Shown here piece by piece: positions 57,062-64,000 of a DNA stretch of 64,000 bases. The stretch's first letter is position 1. Every line of letters starts with the position of its first letter. A program made the position numbers and the translations under genes. Under the pieces are notes generated by a model, which did no database searches, was not told where the DNA came from, and saw only the letters and a program-made list of their open reading frames with translations. The DNA is taken from assembly GCA_964611295.1 (NCBI GenBank), contig CAZSWV010000008.1, positions 1 to 64,000 of the forward strand. Reading direction: 5' to 3'. Source of the stretch: B73-G16 sp964611295. Lineage in GTDB: Bacteria > Desulfobacterota > B13-G15.

Positions 57062-57847
57062 TCAAAAGGCCGCATGGTGGCCACCTAAAAGGAGGTTTAT
57101 CCCTAAAAAGACAAACATCAAAAGCCCAAAACCCATCACGGTCAGCAGGGAAAGCCTCCTCCCCCTCCATCCCAAGCCAAAACGCCTGTAGACAATAAAG
57201 GCATAAAGGAGCCAAAGGAGCCCCGCACCAATCGTCTTAGGATCATCCCAAAGACCTCCTGGTATAGAGCGTTTGGCCAAAACCGCTCCTACAATTATCC
57301 CCAAGGTGTAAAAGGGGAAACCTATACCAAGGGAATAAAGGCTCAACCTATCCAGGAACTCAAGGGAGGGATATCCGACTAAATACCCCTTTTTACACTT
57401 TATCCTCATGTCCTGGAGCAAATAGGTAAGGCTGGAACAAAAGGAAAGGGCAAACCCACCCATGCCCACGAAGCAGCTCACCGAATGCAAGGGAAACCAT
57501 ACGCCCTCTAAAAGGCCCTCACCTCCGATGCGCTTTGACGGCAGAAGGGACGCTCCTAACATAAAAGAAAAGGCCAAAAGGGCAACAACCCCCTCAAGTC
57601 CCCCCTTTTCCCCTTTCCCAAGCAAGAGGAATAGCCCTACTAATATCAGGGACAAAAGCCCAAGGCCTTCTCGCATGCTGAAAAAAGGAACCTCTCCTTC
57701 CGCAAACCGACCAAAAAGAAGGCCAAAGGCCCCTGCTAAGAAACCGCCCCAGAGCAAAAGCCTACACCTTGTCCCTTTTTTACCCCAACCATATAATGCG
57801 GCAGATAAGAACAGCAGCAAGGATACGAAGTACAAAAGACCCTTCAC
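57062..57847 (-). CDS. HemX/CcsA-like cytochrome c assembly protein, 261 aa
   Basis: Eight predicted helices. 'GLWDDPKTIGAGLLWLLYAF' stands where CcsA has its tryptophan-rich WWD domain, but with only one Trp before DDPK. The end 'WRGRRLSLLTVMGFGLLMFV' resembles the CcsA copy at 21952-22746, so the two are paralogs. HemX-type proteins next to hemA affect glutamyl-tRNA reductase level or heme handling. Confidence 0.85.
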   Translation of the reverse strand: MKGLLYFVSLLLFLSAALYGWGKKGTRCRLLLWGGFLAGAFGLLFGRFAEGEVPFFSMREGLGLLSLILVGLFLLLGKGEKGGLEGVVALLAFSFMLGASLLPSKRIGGEGLLEGVWFPLHSVSCFVGMGGFALSFCSSLTYLLQDMRIKCKKGYLVGYPSLEFLDRLSLYSLGIGFPFYTLGIIVGAVLAKRSIPGGLWDDPKTIGAGLLWLLYAFIVYRRFGLGWRGRRLSLLTVMGFGLLMFVFLGINLLLGGHHAAF

Positions 57848-57896
57848 AGACTTATTTCACCACATACTTTTAGGTGGGGTCAAGGAAGGAAACACC

Positions 57897-57973
<77 letters not shown>

Positions 57974-57988
57974 GCCTTTGTTAAAATG

Positions 57989-58015
57989 ATAATATCCCTC
58001 CCTTGGGGCAGTCAA
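57989..58015 (-). promoter_or_regulatory. possible promoter of tRNA-fMet
   Basis: TTGACT (complement of 58010-58015), 15-nt spacer, TATTAT (complement of 57989-57994). Predicted +1 about 9 nt before the tRNA. The spacer is short, but the position is right. Confidence 0.45.
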
Positions 58016-58023
58016 GGGAGGAG

Positions 58024-59505
58024 ATGGAGATCTCGAGTGGAGTTTCACGTCTTGGTGTAACCTGTAAAGGGGAGGCAAAGGGGTCTGTGAAAGGGCAAAC
58101 TTGCCTTGCATTGCGAGAAAAACAAAACGTAGCCCTTAGTTCGGTCCTGGCGGCCCTTTTCCTTACCGCCTTTAAACTGGTCATTGGCCTCAAGACCAAT
58201 AGCCTCGGCATCCTTTCAGAGGCTGCCCATTCGGGGTTAGACTTGGTGGCTGCGTTTCTCACTTTCTTCGCTGTACGCGTCTCCAGCCGCCCAGCCGACA
58301 AGGAGCACCCTTTCGGCCACGGGAAGGTGGAAAACATGTCAGCGCTACTGGAGACCTTGCTGCTTCTTGCGACTTGCAGTTGGATCATCTATGAAGCGAT
58401 CGGCCGTCTTTTCTTCAGGACAGCGGAAGTCGAGGCTGGCTTCTGGGCCTTTCTCGTAATGGGTGTGGCCATTGTCGTAGACCTTTCCCGCTCTCGGGTC
58501 CTTTACCGCACCGCCCGCCGCTATAACAGCCAAGCACTTGAGGCAGATGCCCTCCATTTTTCCACGGATGTCTGGAGTAGCTTGGTGGTCATCGTAGGGC
58601 TGATACTTGTACGTTTAGGCCACTCGTTTCCCAACTATCGGGACTGGTTCATCAAAGCCGACGCCCTCTCGGCCTTGGTTGTAGCAGGCATCGTTATGTG
58701 GGTGAGTCTGCAACTTGGCTATCGCGCATGGGAAGCCCTTTTGGACAAAGCACCCTCGGGATTGGAAGAACGGGTCCGTTCTGCCCTCCTTTCTGTGGAA
58801 GACGTACGAGAATGTGGCCCTATCCGTCTCCGCACCGCCGGGCCAGTGACCTTTGTGGAGGTGACGGTGCGCGTATCACCGGAAATGCCCACGGCCGTGG
58901 CCCACGAGGTGGCAATGCGAGTGGAAGAAGCCATCTGTCTAATCTGTCCTTCCTCTGATGTGACCGTACATGTGGAACCAGTTGCTTCATATGACTCAGT
59001 AATGGAACAGGTCCGTGCCCTTGCGGCAAGAAGCGGTCTATCACTACACAACGTCCACATCCATAGGATGGCAGAGGGATATCACGTAGATCTGGATCTG
59101 GAAGTCCCCCAAGGCCTTTCCTTAAAAGAAGCCCATCAGTTGGCTACAGCCTTCGAGGGCCGGTTGCGCACGGAAGTGAAGGGATTGGTCTCAGTGGAGA
59201 CCCATATCGAAGCAACCCCACCCCCATCTGAGGTTCTAGGGCAGGACGTGACAAACGTGTACCCCGAAATGGTCAAACAAATCCGCCAAATTGCCGAATC
59301 TCTACAAGGGGTCAAGGAATGCCATAACATCAGACTGCGACAAGTGGACAACACCCTCTATGTGTCCCTTCACTGCCTCTGTCCCCAAGGGTTGTCAGTA
59401 GAAGAAGCCCATCGTTGTGCACAACGACTTGAAGCACAACTCCGTCAGGCCTTCCCCCAGGTAGCCCATTTCTTGATCCACACTGAGCCAGAAGAGGCCC
59501 CCTAG
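58024..59505 (+). CDS. cation diffusion facilitator (CDF) transporter with three C-terminal domains, 493 aa
   Basis: Zn2+/divalent metal exporter. Six helices (about residues 35-235) with HxxxD metal sites in helix 2 ('SEAAHSGLDLVAAFL') and helix 5 ('ADALHFSTDVWSSLV'). Instead of one cytoplasmic ferredoxin-like domain there are three: nt about 58740-58985, 58989-59220 and 59245-59490, each with a beta-alpha-beta end such as 'VTVHVEP', 'VETHIEA' and 'FLIHTEP'. Arginine codons are mostly CGN, unlike the AGG-rich neighbours. The start is uncertain: ATG 58024 abuts its Shine-Dalgarno, and GTG 58087 is an alternative. Confidence 0.88.
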   Translation: MEISSGVSRLGVTCKGEAKGSVKGQTCLALREKQNVALSSVLAALFLTAFKLVIGLKTNSLGILSEAAHSGLDLVAAFLTFFAVRVSSRPADKEHPFGHGKVENMSALLETLLLLATCSWIIYEAIGRLFFRTAEVEAGFWAFLVMGVAIVVDLSRSRVLYRTARRYNSQALEADALHFSTDVWSSLVVIVGLILVRLGHSFPNYRDWFIKADALSALVVAGIVMWVSLQLGYRAWEALLDKAPSGLEERVRSALLSVEDVRECGPIRLRTAGPVTFVEVTVRVSPEMPTAVAHEVAMRVEEAICLICPSSDVTVHVEPVASYDSVMEQVRALAARSGLSLHNVHIHRMAEGYHVDLDLEVPQGLSLKEAHQLATAFEGRLRTEVKGLVSVETHIEATPPPSEVLGQDVTNVYPEMVKQIRQIAESLQGVKECHNIRLRQVDNTLYVSLHCLCPQGLSVEEAHRCAQRLEAQLRQAFPQVAHFLIHTEPEEAP

Positions 59506-59538
59506 GCTTTTAACCTAAAAGGTGAAAATTGAACTGCT

Positions 59539-60675
59539 TTAAAACCTAAGATTGCACCTCAAACCGAATATGTGGCCTTTATTCGCTCCTTCCTTAAGTT
59601 CGTCCCTTAGGAACTGGTAGTCCAAGCTTACCTTAAGGGAAGTTTCCCCTTTCTGGTATACGGGGATAGATAAATAGGCCTCAATTACTTCCGTGTGTTT
59701 AAGCTCTTCGTGCCTCGAAGGTGCCCTAAGGTAGGCCCATCCAAGTCCGGCCCCTAGGTCCCTCCCAAAGGCCTTAAAATTGTAGTCGATCCCCAAGGAG
59801 GCCATGGCCTTGTAGTCCACCTTTGCCCTTGTGTCTTGGTACCCGAGCCTTAAAAAGGCCCCGAGTTTGTCTTTGATTAGATCCTGGTCTATAGACACCC
59901 CTATCCCTAAAAGGGATTTCTTCCTCTCGTCTTTCCAATCTGGGAACTTTCTATCTGTGCAGAAGGCATAGAGTCTGTAATTGCCCTCCCCAAGAGGGGT
60001 TTTAAGGTTAAGCCCTACTTGTGCTGCTAAGTACAGGTAATCCTTCTCGTTGAACTTGGAAAGCTCATGCTCTGGGGTTTTACTCCCTATACCGACAAAC
60101 CTTACGTTAAAGGGTCCTTTTTCCACATCAAGGGCCAAACCGTAGTCGTAATTGGGGATATTGGCCAAGGGGTTGTTCACCAAGGCCTGGTTCATGAATT
60201 GGGCCAATTCGTCATTGGCAAAGCGGTTGTCGTCTATAAAGGAACTACCGCTTATGATCCCAAGGACAACCCTGCCCTTAGTTCCTGAAAACTCAAAGGC
60301 CCGTGCATACCAAAGCTCCTGTAAATGATCCCTCCCTCTACCGTTTATGTCCTTAAGGTCATCTTCCAGGTCATCTGCGTTAGGGGGAAGCATAAAGGGG
60401 GATAAGTCTTTTAACCCGTTTCCCCAGGCGAGGCTGGCCCTTAAGTAGAATTCGTCCTTATCGGTGGGCTTAAAGCTCAACCTTCCATCAAAGGCCAGAG
60501 ATCCCGCATCTTCGTCCTCAAAGTCCCCTTTTTCCTGCCAGAGCCATTGATAGACCCCCGTAAGGTCCCCCTGAAGGGCGAACTTCTGACCCAAACCAAG
60601 GCCAAAGGCCAAACCTGTAAAACATAAACCGAGGATAAAAGGTACCGCCTTTAGGAAGTGGGACCATCTCACCAT
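59539..60675 (-). CDS. outer-membrane porin, OprB-like, 378 aa
   Basis: Signal peptide 'HFLKAVPFILGLCFTGLAFG' (about residues 5-25), beta-barrel strand pattern, and terminal Phe ('LRCNLRF'). 'FIDDNRFANDELAQFMNQAL' resembles the DxNxxANDExxQF segment of carbohydrate-selective OprB porins. ATG at 60675 has GGAGGTG 7 nt upstream. It begins 20 nt after cbiO, so it is probably the last gene of the Ni/Co uptake operon. Confidence 0.8.
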   Translation of the reverse strand: MVRWSHFLKAVPFILGLCFTGLAFGLGLGQKFALQGDLTGVYQWLWQEKGDFEDEDAGSLAFDGRLSFKPTDKDEFYLRASLAWGNGLKDLSPFMLPPNADDLEDDLKDINGRGRDHLQELWYARAFEFSGTKGRVVLGIISGSSFIDDNRFANDELAQFMNQALVNNPLANIPNYDYGLALDVEKGPFNVRFVGIGSKTPEHELSKFNEKDYLYLAAQVGLNLKTPLGEGNYRLYAFCTDRKFPDWKDERKKSLLGIGVSIDQDLIKDKLGAFLRLGYQDTRAKVDYKAMASLGIDYNFKAFGRDLGAGLGWAYLRAPSRHEELKHTEVIEAYLSIPVYQKGETSLKVSLDYQFLRDELKEGANKGHIFGLRCNLRF

Positions 60676-60695
60676 AAGGACACCTCCTTGAGCCT

Positions 60696-61466
60696 TCACC
60701 TATACGTTTTTTTAAAGAGCCCCCTCTTCGAAGGGAGCATCACTTGGGGCAAAAGTCCTGCTTCTCTTAGGAGTTCTTGGTCTTCTAAGATATCTTCCAC
60801 AGGCCCAAAGGCCAAGGCCTTTCCGTCCTTTAACACCAAGGCCTTTTTACAGATCATGGCCACCAGATCCAGGTCATGGGAGGCTATGACCTTCGTTTGG
60901 GGCAAGGTCATCAAAAGCTCTATGAGCCTCCACCTGCTCCCAGGGTCAAGGTTGGCCGTTGGCTCGTCCAACACCAGAAGTTCGGGCTCCATGGAAAGGA
61001 CAGTGGCTATAGCCACCTTCTTTTTTTCCCCAAAACTAAGGTGATGGGGCGAACGCCCCTCATAACCTGAGATCCCTACTGCCTCAAGGGCCTTTCTGAC
61101 CCTCTCCTTTACCTCCTCAGGGCCCAACCCTTGGTTTAAGGGGCCAAAGGCTACGTCTTCGAAAACCGTGGGGGAGAAAAGTTGGTCATTTGGATCTTGA
61201 AAGACAAGCCCTACCTTTTGCCTTATCTCCTTTAGGGTCTCCTTCCTCACAGGTATCCCCTTTATCAGGACGGGATCACCCCCTTTAAGGCTAAACCCCA
61301 TGAGCAAACCGTTCAAATGTAGGAGCAAGGTGGATTTGCCCGCACCGTTTGGCCCAATTAAGGCGAAGTCCTCCCCTTCTTGGACCGTAAAGCTCACCCC
61401 CTTCAACGCCAAAGGGCCTTCTGGATACCGGTAACAGAGTTCCCTCACCTCTATTAAGGCAGACAT
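60696..61466 (-). CDS. cbiO: cobalt/nickel ECF transporter ATPase CbiO, 256 aa
   Basis: ABC ATPase of the energy-coupling-factor type: Walker A 'GPNGAGKSTLLLHL', Q-loop 'GLVFQDPNDQLFSPTVFEDV', signature 'HHLSFGEKKKVAIATVLS', Walker B 'LLVLDEPTANLDPGSR' and His switch 'VIASHDLDL'. Powers CbiMNQ. Confidence 0.95.
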   Translation of the reverse strand: MSALIEVRELCYRYPEGPLALKGVSFTVQEGEDFALIGPNGAGKSTLLLHLNGLLMGFSLKGGDPVLIKGIPVRKETLKEIRQKVGLVFQDPNDQLFSPTVFEDVAFGPLNQGLGPEEVKERVRKALEAVGISGYEGRSPHHLSFGEKKKVAIATVLSMEPELLVLDEPTANLDPGSRWRLIELLMTLPQTKVIASHDLDLVAMICKKALVLKDGKALAFGPVEDILEDQELLREAGLLPQVMLPSKRGLFKKTYR

Positions 61467-61470
61467 GGCT

Positions 61471-62199
61471 CTAACTCCATAAGCTCCAAAGGGTCCACAG
61501 GACCACTATTGAAGTCCCGGATACGGAGGAAAAGACCATCTCGGATAAACCGAAGTGAAAGGGGTTTATGGTCCTTGTCCTTCCGTCAAAGCCCCTTGAG
61601 CACATGGCCTGATATACCCTCTCTGACCGCTCGTAGCTTCGGATGAACAAAACCCCCACGATCTGGGCCATGGCCTTAAAGGATATCCACCACTTCCTCC
61701 CCCCACCCCTTGAATCCCATGCCCTTTTCATCCTCATGGCTTCATCGAGGATAACGAATATATACCTATACATAAAGGCCAAGACCTGTACCAAGACCTT
61801 AGGGAATCCAAGCGCTTCAAGGCCTTGCAGAAGCACTGGAAAGGGGGTGGTAGAGATAAGGGCCAAAAGGGCCATGGCCGAAAGCCAAGCCTTCGCGCTG
61901 AGGGAGAGCACAAAAGGTAAAGCCCCCTCCCCTTCGAGCAGGAACCTCATGGACCCGATCAATAGGCTGAAAGGCAAAACCGCTGTGGCCCTTAAGGTCA
62001 CGTATGTAAAGGGAACCCTGCTGATCAATACCTCTGCCACCACTATGGCAAATGCCACTACATAAAGGGACCAAAGCCCTACCGGAAGCCACGCTATGGT
62101 GAATACAAGTCCTAAGGTGAAAAGGACCTTTGGCCTTGGATCGAGAGTGTGAAGGGGGCTCTTCAGGTTACTGTATTTGTCGAGGAATCCGTGCTTCAT
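61471..62199 (-). CDS. cbiQ: ECF transporter transmembrane subunit CbiQ, 242 aa
   Basis: Coupling (T) protein: start 'FLDKYSNLKSPLHTLDPRPK', five helices, and the cytoplasmic motifs 'AWDSRGGG' and 'AMCSRGFDGR' (A-R-G-type) that contact CbiO. ATGA overlap with cbiN. Confidence 0.93.
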   Translation of the reverse strand: MKHGFLDKYSNLKSPLHTLDPRPKVLFTLGLVFTIAWLPVGLWSLYVVAFAIVVAEVLISRVPFTYVTLRATAVLPFSLLIGSMRFLLEGEGALPFVLSLSAKAWLSAMALLALISTTPFPVLLQGLEALGFPKVLVQVLAFMYRYIFVILDEAMRMKRAWDSRGGGRKWWISFKAMAQIVGVLFIRSYERSERVYQAMCSRGFDGRTRTINPFHFGLSEMVFSSVSGTSIVVLWTLWSLWS

Positions 62200-62474
62200 G
62201 GCCGCGCTCGAAGTGCCCTTGCCATTAGATAACCGATCACCAAGACTATAGCCGCCCCCAGAAGGCCTGAAAGGACAGTGGCCAGTGCCTCATTACCCAC
62301 CCAAGGGAAACAGTAATCGGGCATTACCTTGAATAGGGGCCCCTTATCCTTTGAAGCAAAACCCAGGCCTTCTGCCACTTTTTCAAGGCCATCAGGCAGA
62401 CTAGAGGCCAGGGGTGAAAGCACGGCCAATACAAAGGCCAAAACCCCTATCCAAAGCCAAGGGGAGCGCTTCAT
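62196..62474 (-). CDS. cbiN: CbiN-like PDGLE-domain protein, 92 aa
   Basis: Two helices joined by a periplasmic loop that contains 'SSLPDGLEKVAEGLGF', the PDGLE signature of CbiN/CbiL-type partners of CbiM. Needed for metal loading in CbiMN. Confidence 0.9.
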   Translation of the reverse strand: MKRSPWLWIGVLAFVLAVLSPLASSLPDGLEKVAEGLGFASKDKGPLFKVMPDYCFPWVGNEALATVLSGLLGAAIVLVIGYLMARALRARP

Positions 62475-62484
62475 GGAGTCCCTC

Positions 62485-63105
62485 CTAAACCTTCCTTACG
62501 GCCAAAAGATCCGGCCTTATGGCCCTGATAAAGGCCACAGCAGCCATGGTGATAAGCCCCTCAACTCCCCCTATCAGGGCATGGATCCCCGCCATAGCTG
62601 GCAAGGTAACCACAAGGGGAGAGGTCCCTGAAAGGGAAAGCTCGAAGGCGCAGAGCACCGCTGCAAGGAACACAGACGACCACCCTGCCAAAAAGGCAGA
62701 AAAAGCCCCAGAGAGACGTCCAAAGGCCTTGTAAAGGCCGTAAGCCGAAAGCACACCCATCACCCCCATGTTGAGGACGTTAGCCCCAAGGGCAGTTACG
62801 CCACCGTCCTGAAAGACCAAGGCCTGTACCACTAAAACAGCCGTCATCGCTAACATCCCTGCCCACGGCCCTAAGAGTATGGCCAAAAGCGCTGCACCCA
62901 AAAGGTGACCGGAAGTACCACCCGCAATCGGAAAGTTCAACATCTGTGCAGAAAACACAAAGGCAGCCATAACCCCCATAAGGGGCACCATCCGCTCTTC
63001 TAACTCCCCTTTCAAGCGCCTGAGGGACCACCCTACCGCTAAAGAGGAAAGACCATAAGTAACACCGGAAACAGCAGGGCTTAAAAAGCCATCGGGTATA
63101 TGCAC
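62485..63105 (-). CDS. cbiM: cobalt/nickel ECF transporter substrate-binding subunit CbiM, 206 aa
   Basis: Substrate (S) component. The processed N-terminus 'MHIPDGFLSPAVSGVTYGLS' with His2 forms the metal site; 'MLNFPIAGGTSGHLLGAALL' and 'QALVFQDGGVTALGANVLNM' are invariant family segments. Ni versus Co cannot be decided from sequence; NrdJ implies B12 demand. Preceded by an attenuator-like hairpin. Confidence 0.95.
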   Translation of the reverse strand: MHIPDGFLSPAVSGVTYGLSSLAVGWSLRRLKGELEERMVPLMGVMAAFVFSAQMLNFPIAGGTSGHLLGAALLAILLGPWAGMLAMTAVLVVQALVFQDGGVTALGANVLNMGVMGVLSAYGLYKAFGRLSGAFSAFLAGWSSVFLAAVLCAFELSLSGTSPLVVTLPAMAGIHALIGGVEGLITMAAVAFIRAIRPDLLAVRKV

Positions 63106-63132
63106 ATCTTACCTCCTTTAAAAACGATAAAA

Positions 63133-63179
63133 GCCACGTCAGCCCTTGAGCCTTCTGGCTCTTTATGGGCCTTCGTGGC
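63133..63179 (-). promoter_or_regulatory. attenuator-like hairpin in the cbiM leader
   Basis: Three stacked helices with small internal loops: GCCACG/CGTGGC (63133-63138 with 63174-63179), GCCC/GGGC (63142-63145 with 63167-63170) and GAGCC/GGCTC (63148-63152 with 63157-63161). On the minus strand it is followed by TTTTATCGTTTTT and then the cbiM ribosome-binding site, so it can act as an intrinsic terminator before the operon. Not a cobalamin riboswitch. Confidence 0.6.
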
Positions 63180-63191
63180 CTTACTTGTAGT

Positions 63192-63220
63192 TTCTAACAC
63201 CTATGATATCCTTCTGTCAA
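63192..63220 (-). promoter_or_regulatory. promoter of the cbiMNQO-porin operon
   Basis: TTGACA (complement of 63215-63220), 17-nt spacer, TTAGAA (complement of 63192-63197). Predicted +1 at about 63185, only 5 nt before the hairpin, so the leader is essentially the hairpin plus Shine-Dalgarno. Confidence 0.55.
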
Positions 63221-63228
63221 GGCCAAGG

Positions 63229-64000
63229 ATGGATATAAGGCAGCTTGAGGTCTTTTGTACGGTGGTAGAGCTTGGGAGTTTTTCCCAAGCCGCAGAGGCC
63301 CTTTCCCTTACGCAGCCCACGGTTACGGCCCACGTGAAATCCCTTGAGCGTTCCCTTGGTAAGAGGCTTTTGGATCGATTCGGCAGGAGGGTGGTCCCTA
63401 CGCCTCAAGGGGAAGTCCTTTATAGGTATGCGCGGCAGATCCTTTCTTTGAGGCAGGAGGCCATGGCCTCCCTGAGCGAAGAGGTCCCTTATAAGGTGTT
63501 GAAGATAGCTGCAAGTACCCTACCCGGTGAATATGTCCTGCCTAGGGCCATAAAGGAGCTCCTCAGCAGTTGGCCCCAACTGAAGATAGAGGTCAAGGTG
63601 GCCGATTCTCAGATGGTGATGGGGCTTGTGGAAAGGCTTGAGGTCGATATCGGCGTTGTGGGCTCAAAGAAGGCCACCGAAAGGCTTTCCTTTATGCCGG
63701 TCTTCAAGGACCATGTCTTATTGGTGGCGCGCGCTGATCACCCCCTTGCCGGAAGGACAGTAAGCTGGCGGGAGCTTTCTAAAGAAGGCCTCGTAACGCG
63801 GGAACCGGGCTCCGGGACAAGGAAGGCCTTTGAGGATGCCTTGAGGCAGAAGGGATTAAACCCCTCTGGGCTGCGGGTCCTTGCAGAATTGGGCTCTACC
63901 ACTGCTGTAAAAGAGGCCATGAAAGCCGGAATGGGCGTAGGACTCATCTCAAGCCTTGCCGTGAAGGAGGAGTTGGGTTCAAACCTTTTGGAAGTAAGGC
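63229..64000 (+). CDS. LysR-family transcriptional regulator, partial (first 257 codons)
   Basis: Runs off the right edge. Winged helix-turn-helix 'MDIRQLEVFCTVVELGSFSQ' with 'LTQPTVTAHVKSLERSLGKR' and then LLDR, followed by the periplasmic-binding-like effector domain ('LPGEYVLPRAIKELLSSWPQ', 'GSGTRKAFEDAL'). Resembles the CysB/CysL/CbbR group. ATG at 63229-63231; AAGG just upstream. Divergent from cbiM with 123 bp between, so it may control the metal operon or the genes to its right. Confidence 0.92.
   Translation, partial: MDIRQLEVFCTVVELGSFSQAAEALSLTQPTVTAHVKSLERSLGKRLLDRFGRRVVPTPQGEVLYRYARQILSLRQEAMASLSEEVPYKVLKIAASTLPGEYVLPRAIKELLSSWPQLKIEVKVADSQMVMGLVERLEVDIGVVGSKKATERLSFMPVFKDHVLLVARADHPLAGRTVSWRELSKEGLVTREPGSGTRKAFEDALRQKGLNPSGLRVLAELGSTTAVKEAMKAGMGVGLISSLAVKEELGSNLLEVR

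Noticed and set aside
63106..63228. Cobalamin (B12) riboswitch ahead of cbiM
   Set aside because: The leader is too short and has no B12-box-like multi-stem core; only one long hairpin is present.

Overview
The window looks like a chromosomal stretch from a thermophilic, Gram-negative, probably anaerobic bacterium, plausibly near Desulfobacterota/Thermodesulfobacteriota or another deep-branching sulfur-cycling lineage. No rRNA is present, so this is an inference from gene content. Thermophily is suggested by the branched-chain polyamine synthase BpsA, by TrmI, and by the strong preference for AGG arginine codons. The Gram-negative envelope is shown by two outer-membrane porins, LpxH, a TolQ/TolR-type pair and several lipoproteins. 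Anaerobic or facultative life is suggested by class II (B12-dependent) ribonucleotide reductase, class I [4Fe-4S] fumarase, parts of a sodium-pumping decarboxylase and a Ni/Co uptake operon. Coding density is very high. Many genes overlap their neighbour by ATGA or TTGA.

Layout. 1-1.8 kb: the 5' tip of an ABC ATPase gene and a regulated porin. 1.8-6.7 kb (+): lipoprotein, radical SAM enzyme, TolQ/TolR-like pair, ftsB, rph, rdgB and tRNA-Pro. 6.7-12.4 kb (mostly -): small membrane protein, prepilin peptidase, trmI (+), sppA, exported protein, scpA, trpS and a site-2 protease. 12.4-17.3 kb (+): icd, TraB-like protein, phosphoesterase, bpsA, lipoprotein and engB. 17.2-22.7 kb (-): lpxH, rfbD, NUDIX, apgM, PfkB-like protein, thioesterase and ccsA. 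22.8-27.9 kb (+): an unlisted 53-aa protein, ROK kinase, dnaJ, yacG, two-subunit fumarase, DUF721/DciA, tRNA-Leu and an SDR.

27.9-39.7 kb (-) holds two operons. The first is response regulator-valS-DUF294-CBS-gatC-gatA-tRNA-Leu. The second is an M24-cupin-SDR-hydroxyacyl-CoA dehydrogenase catabolic-looking set behind a large inverted repeat. A flavin oxidoreductase and a MucR zinc-finger regulator lie upstream. 39.9-46.5 kb (+): carboxyltransferase, sodium-pump subunits, PLP protein, argH, FN3 lipoprotein and a helical protein. 46.5-51.3 kb (-): xerC-hslV-hslU-argB-argD. 51.3-53.8 kb (+): a queuosine-precursor-type transporter and nrdJ. 53.7-58 kb (-): tRNA-fMet, HemX-like protein, hemA, M48 protease and a cytidylate-kinase-like protein. 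58-59.5 kb (+): a codon-atypical CDF transporter. 59.5-63.1 kb (-): cbiMNQO plus a porin. The last 0.8 kb is a LysR regulator cut by the window edge.

I saw no CRISPR array, transposase, phage module or recognisable defence island. The most rewarding points are: an attenuator-like hairpin ahead of cbiM with a porin at the end of the same operon; the catabolic operon in which both the M24 protein and the cupin have lost metal ligands; three promoters predicting leaderless mRNAs; an initiator tRNA with a C1xU72 mismatch; and a tRNA-Pro that shares DNA with the end of rdgB. Promoter calls are by eye against TTGACA/TATAAT and are not experimental.
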